DNA of 64,000 nucleotides from Cobetia marina (GCF_001720485.1 NZ_CP017114.1:62001-126000); one strand, 5' to 3'. Shown: positions 9,589 through 19,604, counted from the first letter of the stretch. Notes: a model not told the origin generated them from the sequence alone. A program made the numbers and translations.

Positions 9589-10005
9589 TCTACCGACGGC
9601 GCATGTCGCTCACGGCCCCGCCCGGAGCAGTCTGAGCGCGGGGCATGCGTGAGGCGAGACACACAGGGTCATACCGACAGGTATGGCCCTGTTCTCGTTT
9701 CTGAGACATGTGCTCCAAGAGCTGACTCCCGGCTGTCCAGGACCCGCGACCCGTCGCGGAAAGTCGCGTCGCAACAAGCAGGGCTGGTATCAACGCGGGA
9801 AGCTTTGTAACTTGGCAGCAGGATATGTCACTTCTGGCACGCTGGTAGCGTCCGAGTGAGTGACACGACTGGCAGGAGCGGATGCGCGCTTCTGGCTTCC
9901 CATGACTTCTTCAGGAATTCCCGGATGTGGCCCTTCACTTCTTCTTCGCGTGGCATCGGTTCAGTGGGTGACAGCAGGTCCTTGCCGGTCAAGGGAATGC
10001 GGCGG
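9589..10005. other. spacer between glnA and the DUF4124 gene
   Basis: The first part holds the glnA terminator at 9664-9700. The frame of the next gene is open from 9856, so alternative starts lie in the second part, but no separate gene is supported. No clear promoter was identified. Confidence 0.5.
9664..9700 (+). terminator. rho-independent terminator of glnA
   Basis: CAGGGTCATACC pairs with GGTATGGCCCTG around GACA, with one G-T pair, and the T-rich TTCTCGTTT follows. It lies 75 bases after the glnA stop codon. Confidence 0.78.
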
Positions 10006-10647
10006 ATGGCTCGCCTGTCCGGCATGACGACGCTCGGCCTCTGCCTGTCAGCGGTGCTGGCCCTGGGCAGCGTCTCGGCGGAGCTCGAGGCGGCTCAGGT
10101 CTACCGGCACGTGGATGCCAACGGCAACGTGGTGTTCAGTGATCAGCCGGCGGGCGGCAGCAAGGTCAAGCTGACGCCGCTGAGTGTGGTGCCTTCCACC
10201 GAGTCTGCTCCCTCGCGCGCGCCTGCTTCGCGTGGCGTGTCATCTTCCCCGTCCGAGACCGCTTCCCGTAGCCGACCCTCCGCGCCTGCCGTGGATGTCA
10301 GCTTCCGTGGCTATACCCGCTTCTTCATCCAGAGCCCGAGCAATGAAGAGACGCTGCCCACGGGGCAGGCCGGCAACCTGGCGGTGCGCCTGGCCATCGA
10401 GCCGCAGCTGCGTCCCGAGCACAAGGTACGCGTGACCGTGGATGGCGCGCCGTCGCAATCGGCCATGAACAGCAGTGTCTTCATGGTGCCGGGGCTCGAG
10501 CGTGGCAAGCATGTCATCCAGGCGGAGCTGCTGGATGCCTCCGGACGAGTGCGCCAGACCACCGAGCCCCGTGTGGTCTACGTGCAACGCGCCAGCGTCA
10601 ATCTCCCGCGCAATCCCAACAACCCGGCCAATGCCGGGGGTGGCTGA
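10006..10647 (+). CDS. secreted DUF4124 domain protein
   Basis: This conserved envelope protein has a signal peptide (TTLGLCLSAVLALGSVSA), then a DUF4124 segment (AAQVYRHVDANGNVVFSDQPAGG) and a Ser/Pro/Ala-rich linker. A C-terminal immunoglobulin-like region follows (VRVTVDGAPSQS, GLERGKHVIQAELLDASGR). Its function is unknown. Genes of this type stand between glnA and ntrB in many pseudomonads and relatives, as here. I chose ATG 10006, since AAGGG lies ten bases upstream and it puts the signal peptide at the N terminus; ATG 9997 and an open frame back to 9856 are alternatives. A terminator follows, so it is probably transcribed alone. Confidence 0.78.
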   Translation: MARLSGMTTLGLCLSAVLALGSVSAELEAAQVYRHVDANGNVVFSDQPAGGSKVKLTPLSVVPSTESAPSRAPASRGVSSSPSETASRSRPSAPAVDVSFRGYTRFFIQSPSNEETLPTGQAGNLAVRLAIEPQLRPEHKVRVTVDGAPSQSAMNSSVFMVPGLERGKHVIQAELLDASGRVRQTTEPRVVYVQRASVNLPRNPNNPANAGGG

Positions 10648-10708
10648 GAGGCGGGGGTGACAGTCCTCCTGGCTTGCGAACGACACGTGACTCGCGCGCC
10701 AGGTCATC

Positions 10709-10734
10709 AGGCCACCTTCGGGTGGCCTTTTTTT
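10709..10734 (+). terminator. rho-independent terminator of the DUF4124 gene
   Basis: AGGCCACC pairs with GGTGGCCT around TTCG, followed by seven T residues. Confidence 0.88.
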
Positions 10735-10828
10735 GCCGCCAGGTCTGGCAGCGGTATCGCCCGCGATGCAGCAGCACGCCCGCTGATGAGCAGGTCTGCT
10801 GCATCGGGTTGGCAGTGCGAACCTTTGG

Positions 10829-10845
10829 TGCACCATAATGGTGCT
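10829..10845 (+). promoter_or_regulatory. NtrC binding site upstream of ntrB
   Basis: TGCACCATAATGGTGCT matches TGCACCA-N3-TGGTGCA at all but the last base. It suggests that ntrBC is controlled by its own product NtrC, as in enteric bacteria and pseudomonads. Confidence 0.8.
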
Positions 10846-10909
10846 TCAAATCGACGCCCGAAAGAGGTGCATCGGCGCGGGTGCCATGCACGCGGCATTT
10901 GCACCAGAC

Positions 10910-10925
10910 TGGCGCGGTTATTGCA
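10910..10925 (+). promoter_or_regulatory. candidate sigma-54 promoter before ntrB
   Basis: TGGCGCGGTTATTGCA matches TGGCACG-N4-TTGCA with one mismatch and correct spacing. Transcription would begin near 10936, only about 11 bases before the chosen ntrB start and at the edge of its AGGGAG ribosome site. Either ntrB is translated from a very short leader, a later start is used, or this site is fortuitous. Confidence 0.45.
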
Positions 10926-10946
10926 GAACAGGGAGACGTACTGCGA

Positions 10947-12037
10947 ATGGCGGATAAAGGCATGCATCAACGACTGCTCGAACACCTGAATACTGCCGTG
11001 GTGGTGCTGGATGCACAGCTGCGCGTGGTATGGCTGAACCCGGCGGCCGAGACGCTATTGGCGGTCAGCCTGGTGCGCGTCAAGGGCAGCTCCCCTGAAC
11101 ATCTGACCGGGCTGGATGAAGAGCCCATCAAGGTGCTGCGCAAGGCGCTGGAAGAACAGCATCCCTATACCCAGCGTGAGGCCGAGATCGTCAATGCGGC
11201 CAACGAGCCGCTGACGGTGGACTTCACCGCGACCCCGGTCAGCGCCAATGAGCTGCTGGTGGAAATCGAGCCGCGTGATCGTCTGATGCAGATCTCTCGC
11301 GAGGAGGCGCTGATCGCTCGGCAGGAAGCCGTCAAGGTGCTGACACGCGGGCTGGCGCATGAAGTGAAGAACCCGCTTGGCGGTATCCGGGGCGCGGCCC
11401 AGTTGCTGGAGCGCGATCTGCCGGAACCGCAGATGGTGGAGTTCACGCGCATCATCATCGAGGAGGTGGATCGCCTGCGCGATCTGGTCGATCGCATGCT
11501 GGGGCCGAATCGGCCACCGCTGCAGTCGCCGGTCAATATCCACTCGGTGACCGAGCGGGTGCGCTCCCTGCTGGCGGCGGAAGGGCATCACATCAAGCTG
11601 ACGGCCGACTATGATCCGAGCCTTCCTGAAGTCATCGGCGATGAAGGCCAGTTGATCCAGGCGGTGCTCAACATCGCGCGCAACGCGACCCAGGCCCTCA
11701 ACGAGCAGCCGCAGCCCGAATCAGCCGATGGCAATGAGGCGCCGTGGGAGATCACCCTGCGCACGCGGGCCCGGCGGCAGTTCACGCTGGGTCATGAGCG
11801 CCATCGTCTGGTCTGTGAGCTGGCGATCAGCGACAACGGCCCGGGCATTCCCGAGGCGCTGCGCGAGACGCTGTTCTACCCGATGGTCTCGGGGCGCGCC
11901 GAAGGCTCAGGGCTCGGGCTTTCCATCGCCCAGGGCATCCTGCACCAGCATCAGGGGTTGATCGAGTGTGACTCGCGCCCCGGCCATACCGAATTCCGAC
12001 TATTAATCCCGCTTGCCGGCACTTCTGGAGATCCCTC

Positions 12038-12041
<4 letters not shown>
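10947..12041 (+). CDS. ntrB: nitrogen regulation sensor histidine kinase NtrB (GlnL)
   Basis: This 364-residue cytoplasmic kinase phosphorylates and dephosphorylates NtrC in response to PII. A PAS domain (residues 8-110) precedes the H box GLAHEVKNPLGGIRGAAQLLER with phospho-acceptor His138. Next come the N box (NIARNATQAL), the G1 segment DNGPGIPEALRE and the G2 segment GSGLGLSIAQGI. It has no membrane segment, as expected for NtrB. The frame is open to 10881, but ATG 10947 with AGGGAG upstream fits the family N terminus. Its stop overlaps the ntrC start by four bases, so the two are translationally coupled. Confidence 0.95.
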
Positions 12042-13447
<1,406 letters not shown>

Positions 13448-13487
13448 GTCGCCCCGGCGCCAGACAGTCCCGAGCGCCCTTCTCAGA

Positions 13488-13570
13488 CTGAGCGGGTGAT
13501 GAACCACCTGAGCGGGTAGAGAAACCGTCTGGGCGGACAGGAGAACCGCCCAGCGGTCTGGAGAGAAAGA
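13488..13570 (+). repeat. imperfect 21-bp tandem repeats after ntrC
   Basis: Units start at 13488, 13508 and 13529, with a degenerate fourth at 13550. The first two share CTGAGCGGGT and the third reads CTGGGCGGAC; a purine-rich second half ends in AACC. They sit between the ntrC stop and its terminator. Confidence 0.55.
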
Positions 13571-13604
13571 GAACAGGGTGCCACAATCCCTGTTCTCTTT
13601 TTTT
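13566..13604 (+). terminator. rho-independent terminator of ntrBC
   Basis: AAAGAGAACAGGG pairs perfectly with CCCTGTTCTCTTT over a nine-base loop and a run of T residues follows. Confidence 0.92.
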
Positions 13605-13671
13605 CTGCCCGTCATTCACCGTTGTCTGCTCGCCGGCGTCGTTTCTCGGGCGCCTGCCAAGGAGTTGCCTG

Positions 13672-15009
13672 ATGTCATCAATGAACTGGGAACGACTGCT
13701 GGAGCCGAGTCGCCTGCATGACGCACCGGGCACCGTATCGCGTGAGATGGGCCGTACGCCCTTCCACAAGGATCACGACCGGATCGTGTTCGCGGGCTCC
13801 TTCCGACGGCTGGGTCGCAAGACCCAGGTGCACCCACTGACCGACAACGACCACATCCACACGCGTCTGACCCACTCCCTGGAGGTCGGCTGCGTCGGGC
13901 GTTCGCTGGGCATGATGGTCGGCGAGAAGTTGAAGGACCATCTGCCCGAGTGGGTCACGCCCGCCGACCTCGGCGTCATCGTCCAGACCGGCTGTCTGGG
14001 ACATGACATCGGCAACCCACCCTTCGGGCATGCCGGAGAATATGCCATCCGTGACTGGTTTGCCGCAGAGGCCGCCAGTGACCACGGGCGTCTGTCAGGC
14101 TTGAGCGAGGCCGAGCGCGAAGACCTGCTGACCTATGAAGGCAACGCCCAGGGCTTTCGTATCGTCACCCAGATCGAATACAACCAGTTTCATGGCGGCA
14201 TGCGCCTGACGGCGGCGACGTTGGGCACCCTGCTCAAGTATCCCTGGACGGTGAAGCACGCCACGGCAGGCGGCAAGTTCGGTTGCTACCAGAGTGAGCG
14301 TGAACTGCTGGATCAGGTGGCCGAGCGCTGCGGGCTGCTGGCGCGTGACGATGGCCGCTGGTGTCGCCACCCGTTGGCGTGGCTGGTCGAGGCTGCCGAT
14401 GACATCTGCTATGCGCTGCTCGATCTCGAGGATGGTCTCGAGATGGGCATACTGCAGTTCGAGGAGGTCTACGAGATTCTGACCGGCATCAGTGGTGGCG
14501 CGCCGCGGGAGTATGACGACATGGTCGCGCGTGGCACGTCACAGCGGCGCAAGGTGGCGGCCCTCAGGGGCGCGGCGATGGAGCGGGCGGTCAATGACGT
14601 GGCCCAGGCCTTCGTGCAGCATGAGGCGGAATTGCTGGCGGGCACCCTCAGTGAGGACCTGCTGGATCTGTGTCATCCCGATCTCGGCTGGGGCGTGCGG
14701 GAAGCCAAGAATCTGGCGCGCCAGAAGATCTTTCGCAACGAGCGCAAGGCCAAGCTGGAAATCGGCGCCTACACCACGCTGGGCATCCTGCTCGAAGCCT
14801 TCATCGGGGCTGCCCATGAGCTGCACACCACGGGGCGCTCCAGCTTCAAGCATCAGCGCGTGCTGGCGCTGATCGGCGAGAACACCCCGACGCGTGACTG
14901 GGATCTCTACCGCAGTTACCGGCGCATGCTCGATTTCATCGGCGGCATGACCGATCACTTCGCCGTGGACCTCGCTCAGGAGATGGGTGGCCGCTTGCGC
15001 GGCGACTGA
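13672..15009 (+). CDS. dgt: deoxyguanosinetriphosphate triphosphohydrolase (dGTPase)
   Basis: This 445-residue HD-domain enzyme hydrolyses dGTP to deoxyguanosine and tripolyphosphate, trimming the dNTP pool. It shows the RRLGRKTQVHPL entry segment and the metal ligands His68 (HTRLTHSLEV) and His111-Asp112 (GCLGHDIGNPPFGH), with a second conserved Asp in WLVEAADDICYALLDLEDG. The C-terminal dGTPase region is present. AAGGAG lies before the ATG. Related enzymes of this length act as dGTPases or broader dNTPases, so strict specificity is inferred. Confidence 0.93.
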   Translation: MSSMNWERLLEPSRLHDAPGTVSREMGRTPFHKDHDRIVFAGSFRRLGRKTQVHPLTDNDHIHTRLTHSLEVGCVGRSLGMMVGEKLKDHLPEWVTPADLGVIVQTGCLGHDIGNPPFGHAGEYAIRDWFAAEAASDHGRLSGLSEAEREDLLTYEGNAQGFRIVTQIEYNQFHGGMRLTAATLGTLLKYPWTVKHATAGGKFGCYQSERELLDQVAERCGLLARDDGRWCRHPLAWLVEAADDICYALLDLEDGLEMGILQFEEVYEILTGISGGAPREYDDMVARGTSQRRKVAALRGAAMERAVNDVAQAFVQHEAELLAGTLSEDLLDLCHPDLGWGVREAKNLARQKIFRNERKAKLEIGAYTTLGILLEAFIGAAHELHTTGRSSFKHQRVLALIGENTPTRDWDLYRSYRRMLDFIGGMTDHFAVDLAQEMGGRLRGD

Positions 15010-15027
15010 GCCATCCGCTCGAGCATG

Positions 15028-15060
15028 ACGACTGTCCGGCAAGCCGTGCCGGGCAGTCGT
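15028..15060 (+). terminator. hairpin after dgt, possible terminator
   Basis: ACGACTGTCCGGCA pairs with TGCCGGGCAGTCGT with one G-T pair around a five-base loop. There is no following T run, so it may be a 3'-end stabilising hairpin. Confidence 0.45.
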
Positions 15061-15318
15061 GGTCTGCCGTGTCATCTCCGCGTTGCCTTGCCGGCCTCCT
15101 GCCGGTCACGCGCCCCATCTGTTCAGGCAACTCCTCTTTCCCGCTTTCCCTCCGTCCCTCTTTTCCTTTTTCCTCGATGTCTCCGTCGACGTGATCCTGG
15201 CCGGCTGCTGTCTCGCGTGACGTCCTTGCGCTGACAAGCGGTAAATTTTCTTTACGTAGCCTATCGAGTTGTTGTACTAGCTTTGTACGAAGTGTGAACG
15301 CGCAGGTCACTTTTCATT

Positions 15319-15338
15319 CATGATAAGCTATTATCATG
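15319..15338 (+). promoter_or_regulatory. perfect palindrome before the BCCT transporter gene
   Basis: CATGATAAGCTATTATCATG is an 8-4-8 perfect inverted repeat. It ends 30 bases before the chosen ATG and overlaps a possible -10 element (TATTAT). It is a candidate operator for an unidentified dimeric regulator. Confidence 0.5.
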
Positions 15339-15368
15339 CAGGGCAATAACGATAAACGAGGCTTATTT

Positions 15369-17120
15369 ATGAGCAAGAAAACCCCCGGAGGAACCGCTGC
15401 CAACGCGGAGAACAAGCCAGAGAAGGCCTTCGACATGATCGACAAGCCGACCTTCTTCGGCTCGATCTTTCTGCTGCTGGCAGTGACGTTGCCATTGGTC
15501 ATCTTCCCCGAGCAGGGTGCGATGTGGGTATCGGCGGCCAAGAATTTCGTCACCAGCAAGCTGGGTGTGCTCTACCTGATGCTGGGTGTCGGAGCCGGTG
15601 GCTTCATGATCTACATCATCTTCAGTGATATCGGGCAGATCAAGCTGGGCGACGCCGAAGAGAAGCCCGAGTTCTCGATCGTGTCGTGGGCGGCCATGCT
15701 GTTCTGCGCCGGTATCGGGGCCTCCATCCTCTACTGGTCGATGATCGAGTGGGTCTACTACTACCAGTCGCCGCCGTTCCACGTGGAAGGTCAGACACCG
15801 GAGGCCGCGGAATGGGCCGCCGCCTACGGTATCTTCCACTGGGGGCCGCTGGCATGGGCGATCTATCTGATTCCCGCCGTGCCGATCGCCTACTTCTACT
15901 ACGTGCGTCACCACAGTGTCCTGAAGATTTCCGAGGCGCTGATGCCGGTGCTCGGCGAAAAGCTGGCGCGTGGCTGGCTGGGCAAGCTGGTCGACATCAG
16001 CTTCGTCTTCGGCATGCTGGGTGGCGGGGCGACCACGCTCGGTCTGGCAGCTCCGATGATCAACGAGGGGGTGCATGAGCTGTTCGGCGTACCCAAGTCG
16101 CTGATGACCCAGGTCGTCGTGCTGCTGGTGTGTACCGCGCTGTTCGGCTACAGCGCCTACGTGGGGCTTAAGAAGGGCATCAAGCTGCTGTCGGATATCA
16201 ACTTCTGGCTGGCGGTCGGGTTGCTGCTGTTCATCTTCATCGCAGGTCCGACCCTGTTCATGGCCAATACCGGTCTGGACGCGCTGGGGCGCGTGATGAG
16301 CAATCTGATCCACATGGCGACCTGGCTTGAGCCGTTCGCCGAGTTCAAGGGCTTCGAGAACACCCACTTCCCGCAGGACTGGACCATCTTCTACTGGGCC
16401 TGGTGGCTGGTGTTCGCGCCCAGCGTGGGGCTGTTCATCGCGCGCATCTCGCGGGGTCGCACCATTCGCGCGATGGTGGCGGGCTCGATGTTCTTCGGCA
16501 CCATGGGCTGCTTCCTGTTCTTCATGGTGATGGGCAACTACGGCCTGTACCTGCAGCTGTCAGGTGAGCTGGACGTGGTGACCATACTCAACGAGCAGAG
16601 CCCGACCGCTGCCATCTTCGCCATGCTGCATACCCTGCCGCTGGACTATGTGGTGATCTTTGCCTTCACGCTGCTGGCACTGATCTTCACGGCCACCACC
16701 TTCGACTCCATCTCCTACATCCTGGCGGCCGTGGTCCAGAAGGAAGTGGATGAGGAGCCGATGCGCTGGAACCGTCTCTTCTGGGCCTTCGCGCTGTCGT
16801 TCATGCCGATCGTACTGATGTTCGTCGGCGGGCTGGAAACCCTGCAGACGGCCTCGATCATCGGTGGCGTGCCGTTGCTGGCGGTGGCGTTGCTGCTGTG
16901 CATCTCCATCGTGCGCGCCGCGCACTATGACCTGCGCTATCAGCCGGATTACACGGTCAAGGAGATCAATATCGAGGAATTCCCGGAAGACGACCCCTGG
17001 ACGGAAGAGGGCACCTGGGAGATTCCGGACGAGGACGTGCCTGCGGCGGGCAAGCCGCAGCAGGACACGCCCAAGGATCATGTCGAAGGCGACCCGCACA
17101 GCCGTCCTTCCCGACTGTGA
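15369..17120 (+). CDS. BCCT-family transporter (betaine/carnitine/choline type)
   Basis: This 583-residue inner-membrane protein has about twelve hydrophobic segments in the BCCT arrangement. The family signature around the eighth helix reads WTIFYWAWWLVFAPSVGLFIARISRGRTIRAMV, and a later helix has FTATTFDSISY. In the fourth-helix binding region the sequence is GIGASILYWSMIEWVYYY, where betaine carriers usually have glycine-rich sequence and a Glu-Pro; here the proline is a tryptophan. The substrate is therefore uncertain, although a compatible-solute role suits a marine organism. ATG 15369 has ACGAGG eight bases upstream; ATG 15336 lies inside the palindrome and is less likely. The acidic C-terminal tail is hydrophilic. 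Confidence 0.88.
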   Translation: MSKKTPGGTAANAENKPEKAFDMIDKPTFFGSIFLLLAVTLPLVIFPEQGAMWVSAAKNFVTSKLGVLYLMLGVGAGGFMIYIIFSDIGQIKLGDAEEKPEFSIVSWAAMLFCAGIGASILYWSMIEWVYYYQSPPFHVEGQTPEAAEWAAAYGIFHWGPLAWAIYLIPAVPIAYFYYVRHHSVLKISEALMPVLGEKLARGWLGKLVDISFVFGMLGGGATTLGLAAPMINEGVHELFGVPKSLMTQVVVLLVCTALFGYSAYVGLKKGIKLLSDINFWLAVGLLLFIFIAGPTLFMANTGLDALGRVMSNLIHMATWLEPFAEFKGFENTHFPQDWTIFYWAWWLVFAPSVGLFIARISRGRTIRAMVAGSMFFGTMGCFLFFMVMGNYGLYLQLSGELDVVTILNEQSPTAAIFAMLHTLPLDYVVIFAFTLLALIFTATTFDSISYILAAVVQKEVDEEPMRWNRLFWAFALSFMPIVLMFVGGLETLQTASIIGGVPLLAVALLLCISIVRAAHYDLRYQPDYTVKEINIEEFPEDDPWTEEGTWEIPDEDVPAAGKPQQDTPKDHVEGDPHSRPSRL

Positions 17121-17150
17121 TCCGGCCGGCCTGAAGGATCAGGCCGCCGA

Positions 17151-17186
17151 CGATAGAAAGCCGCCCCGAGGGGCGGCTTTCTATCG
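17151..17186. terminator. bidirectional terminator between BCCT gene and ATP-grasp gene
   Basis: CGATAGAAAGCCGCCCC faces GGGGCGGCTTTCTATCG with almost no loop. It lies between the convergent BCCT and ATP-grasp genes. Confidence 0.75.
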
Positions 17187-17223
17187 TCTGGATGATGGGC
17201 TGGTGAGTCTCAGGGGCGATGAC

Positions 17224-18060
17224 TCAGGCGGTTTCCTGCAGTGTCTCGCTGCGGGAGCGGCGCGGTGTCAGCACCGGCGGCGTCGGGTCCTTGTCGTCAT
17301 TGTCGAGGGCCAGATAGCGACTGATGGCGGCACCGATACGCCGTGAACTGTCCTGAATGCCCTGGTTGCCGAACAGACGATTGAACTCGAAGACCATCGG
17401 ATGGCCATCGACCATCGCGATATCGAAGCCGGCGTGGTCGACACTCAGCGCCTCGGCCAGCTGCAGCGCCAGCTCGATGGCGGGCGCCGGGATGTTGTCA
17501 TAGGCCGTCTCGCCGCCCTGACTGACATTGGAGCGATAGCCGCCCAGCGGCGTGACGCGCCAGTAGGCAGTGATGACTTCGCCACCGACCACCACGATGC
17601 GCAGGTCACGATCGATATCAAGCCGCGGCTGGGCATACAGCACCGGGTGCTCGGCTGCGTGGGCTTCCAGCTCGCCACGTGACTGGATCAGCTTCACCCC
17701 GGCCCCCATGGAGCTCTTCACTTCCTTGACGATCAGCGGATAGCCGAAGCGTGCCTCGATGTCGTCGATTGCCTGACGGCTGGCACCCCGAATCTCGGTG
17801 GGCGGCACATTGTCCGGGCAGATGGCCTGAAAGACGCGCGTCTGCTCGACCTTGTCGTGGCCGATGGCGTAGCTGGGCAGGCTCGGGAAGATGCGTTTTC
17901 CCAGGCCGTAGACCAGGGTGGTGATCTGCCAGTATTCGGGAAACAGCAGGATGTCAGCGGCGCGGATCTCGTCGAGGTGATCCAGCATGCGTTCCGGCTT
18001 GATGTAGCGAACGCCGGCGATACCGAGGGTGCGAAATGCGTCGAAGGTGATGAGTTTCAT
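17224..18060 (-). CDS. RimK-like ATP-grasp family protein
   Basis: The 278 residues contain an ATP-grasp fold: an N-terminal pre-ATP-grasp region, the ATP-binding lysine segment GYPLIVKEVKSSMGAGVKLI, and a central RDLRIVVVGGEVITAYWRVTP. The metal-binding end AGFDIAMVDGHPMVFEFNRLFGNQG has the conserved Glu and Asn. Members ligate a carboxylate to an amine or thiol, for example glutamate addition by RimK; the substrate here is not known. It is encoded opposite the BCCT gene and 139 bases downstream of the NERD protein gene. It could belong to that minus-strand group, but no shared role is evident. Confidence 0.75.
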   Translation of the reverse strand: MKLITFDAFRTLGIAGVRYIKPERMLDHLDEIRAADILLFPEYWQITTLVYGLGKRIFPSLPSYAIGHDKVEQTRVFQAICPDNVPPTEIRGASRQAIDDIEARFGYPLIVKEVKSSMGAGVKLIQSRGELEAHAAEHPVLYAQPRLDIDRDLRIVVVGGEVITAYWRVTPLGGYRSNVSQGGETAYDNIPAPAIELALQLAEALSVDHAGFDIAMVDGHPMVFEFNRLFGNQGIQDSSRRIGAAISRYLALDNDDKDPTPPVLTPRRSRSETLQETA

Positions 18061-18199
18061 GGGGGATATGTCGCCAGAAGCGCCATCATTGCGATGGCGC
18101 GATCAAGGAGCCAGGGCTGGACCGGCGCGTATTTAACGTCGCGCCGGCCCGCTTGGCAAGTCCTTGTGACGGGCGGATGGGAGACCGCCAGTCGCTGGC

Positions 18200-19120
18200 C
18201 TAGGGCGTTTCCATGCGTTCGGCCTGTACCCGCAGCAGAATCGCCTCGTTGATGCGCTGCTTGAGTGCCTCATCCAGCGCCGGGCAGCCATCCTCCGGGG
18301 TCATGCAATGGGTGCTGAGCCACTCGGCCAGCCCTTCGCCATTGACGACGTCCGGGTCGCCCTTGCGCTGTTCACCACGCCGGATGATCTGCCAGCCCGG
18401 CAGCGCCAGAATGCCGTGTACCGGTACCTCGACACCACACTCGCGCTTGAGCCAGGCGGCAGTCCAGTCACGCGCGACGCGTGTCTCGCGCAGCGGCTTG
18501 CGCTCGCGCCCGCCGGGGAAGTGCAGGCGCCCATCCTCCAGCTTGACCTCGTTCTTGATCGCTCCCAGAGCATCCAGCGGACGCGAGCGCGCCTTGGTGC
18601 GGATGGCATAGGCACCGAGCGGCGTGAGCACCAGATGGTCGATATGGAAGCCGTCGGCGGGGACGTCATGATAGACCACGCTGCTCAACTGCTCCGGGCG
18701 AATGAGCTGATCCAGCTCCTGGCCGATGGACAGCTCGCAGGCCAGCCCCAGCTTCAACTTGCGGATGCGCTGGAAGTGGCGGGTGAGGCGCAGCGCGAAG
18801 ATCAGCACGAACAGCGCGCAGGCCAGTCCATAGCCCGCCCACTCCAGCCAGTTCTGCTCTTCGCCGAACACCATGCGTCCCATGCCATAGATCAGCGGGC
18901 TCAGTGTGATGAGCGGTCCCAGTGCGCCATCGAGAAACAATGACTGGAAGGCGTCATCGAGGCGGTCTCGCAGGCTCTGGCCCGGCTCGCGCAGCTGGCG
19001 GCGGGTCAGGGGTGACTGGATGCGGCGCTCATGCAGGCCGCGCATGCCCAGCACCACCAGCGCGATGGCGCCCAGCGGGGTGAGAAAGAAGACAGGTAAC
19101 AGGTATTCCAGCCAATCCAT
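18200..19120 (-). CDS. membrane-anchored NERD-domain protein
   Basis: This 306-residue protein begins with a transmembrane helix (LLPVFFLTPLGAIALVVLGM) and has two more hydrophobic segments around residues 65-110. The C-terminal half resembles the nuclease-related domain (NERD): HIDHLVLTPLGAYAIRTKARSR, then a conserved WLK...VPVHGILALPGW. NERD proteins are predicted to be related to Holliday-junction-resolvase-like nucleases, but few have been tested. In the usual motif the sequence is close to ETK; here it reads RTKAR, so activity is uncertain. Upstream, the lipoprotein gene ends 34 bases away, which suggests co-transcription. Confidence 0.72.
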   Translation of the reverse strand: MDWLEYLLPVFFLTPLGAIALVVLGMRGLHERRIQSPLTRRQLREPGQSLRDRLDDAFQSLFLDGALGPLITLSPLIYGMGRMVFGEEQNWLEWAGYGLACALFVLIFALRLTRHFQRIRKLKLGLACELSIGQELDQLIRPEQLSSVVYHDVPADGFHIDHLVLTPLGAYAIRTKARSRPLDALGAIKNEVKLEDGRLHFPGGRERKPLRETRVARDWTAAWLKRECGVEVPVHGILALPGWQIIRRGEQRKGDPDVVNGEGLAEWLSTHCMTPEDGCPALDEALKQRINEAILLRVQAERMETP

Positions 19121-19154
19121 CGGGATGTCCTATCTACAGGAGAGGGGAGCGTAT

Positions 19155-19604
19155 TCAGTGGCCCAGCGCACGTGGCAGCGGCACGATCGGCACCTCGACC
19201 TCACCCTGCGCTGCGTTGTGGGTAGTGTCCAGTACCGGCACCACACTGTCATTGATCCAGTACAGCTTGCCGTCACTGCGCACGTCGGCCTGCAGTGCAT
19301 AGCGATGGCCATCCTCGATGGCATTGCGATCATATTGCAGGCTGACCGGGAAAGGCCCCTGGCGCAGACCGCCGAAGCGGGTGCTGGCGATCAGGTTGGC
19401 CGGTGCATCGGCTCTGGAGATATCCACCAGGCGGACCTCCAGCAGCGCATCACCCGGTGCCTGGAAGGCCTGCTGTGGCACCACGCGTGCCTCCAGCTGA
19501 GCGAAGTCAGGGCCGGTCATGCAGCCCGCCAGCCCCAGCGTGCCGAGCAGCAGTGCGCCGATGGCCAGAGAGCGGGAAAGATGAGGCATGGAGAGTTTCA
19601 GCAT
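19155..19604 (-). CDS. YbaY-family lipoprotein
   Basis: This 149-residue protein has a lipoprotein signal peptide with lipobox LAGC and lipidated Cys28. A YbaY-like beta-rich domain follows, with LLEVRLVDISRADAPANLIAST and PFPVSLQYDRNAIEDGHRYALQADVR. Related proteins are outer-membrane lipoproteins of unknown function. The open frame extends far upstream across the YciH gene, but ATG 19604 places the signal peptide at the N terminus and has AAGGGA before it. Confidence 0.82.
   Translation of the reverse strand: MLKLSMPHLSRSLAIGALLLGTLGLAGCMTGPDFAQLEARVVPQQAFQAPGDALLEVRLVDISRADAPANLIASTRFGGLRQGPFPVSLQYDRNAIEDGHRYALQADVRSDGKLYWINDSVVPVLDTTHNAAQGEVEVPIVPLPRALGH

Larger units (their letters stand above)
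10648..10946. promoter_or_regulatory. control region before ntrB
   Basis: This 299-base spacer holds the terminator of the DUF4124 gene (10709-10734), an NtrC palindrome (10829-10845) and a sigma-54-like element (10910-10925). No gene is supported within it. Confidence 0.6.
15010..15368. other. spacer between dgt and the BCCT gene
   Basis: No gene is supported. A 14-bp hairpin without a U tract lies just after dgt (15028-15060). A perfect 8-4-8 palindrome lies at 15319-15338, 30 bases before the BCCT start, within AT-rich sequence that must contain the promoter. Confidence 0.5.
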
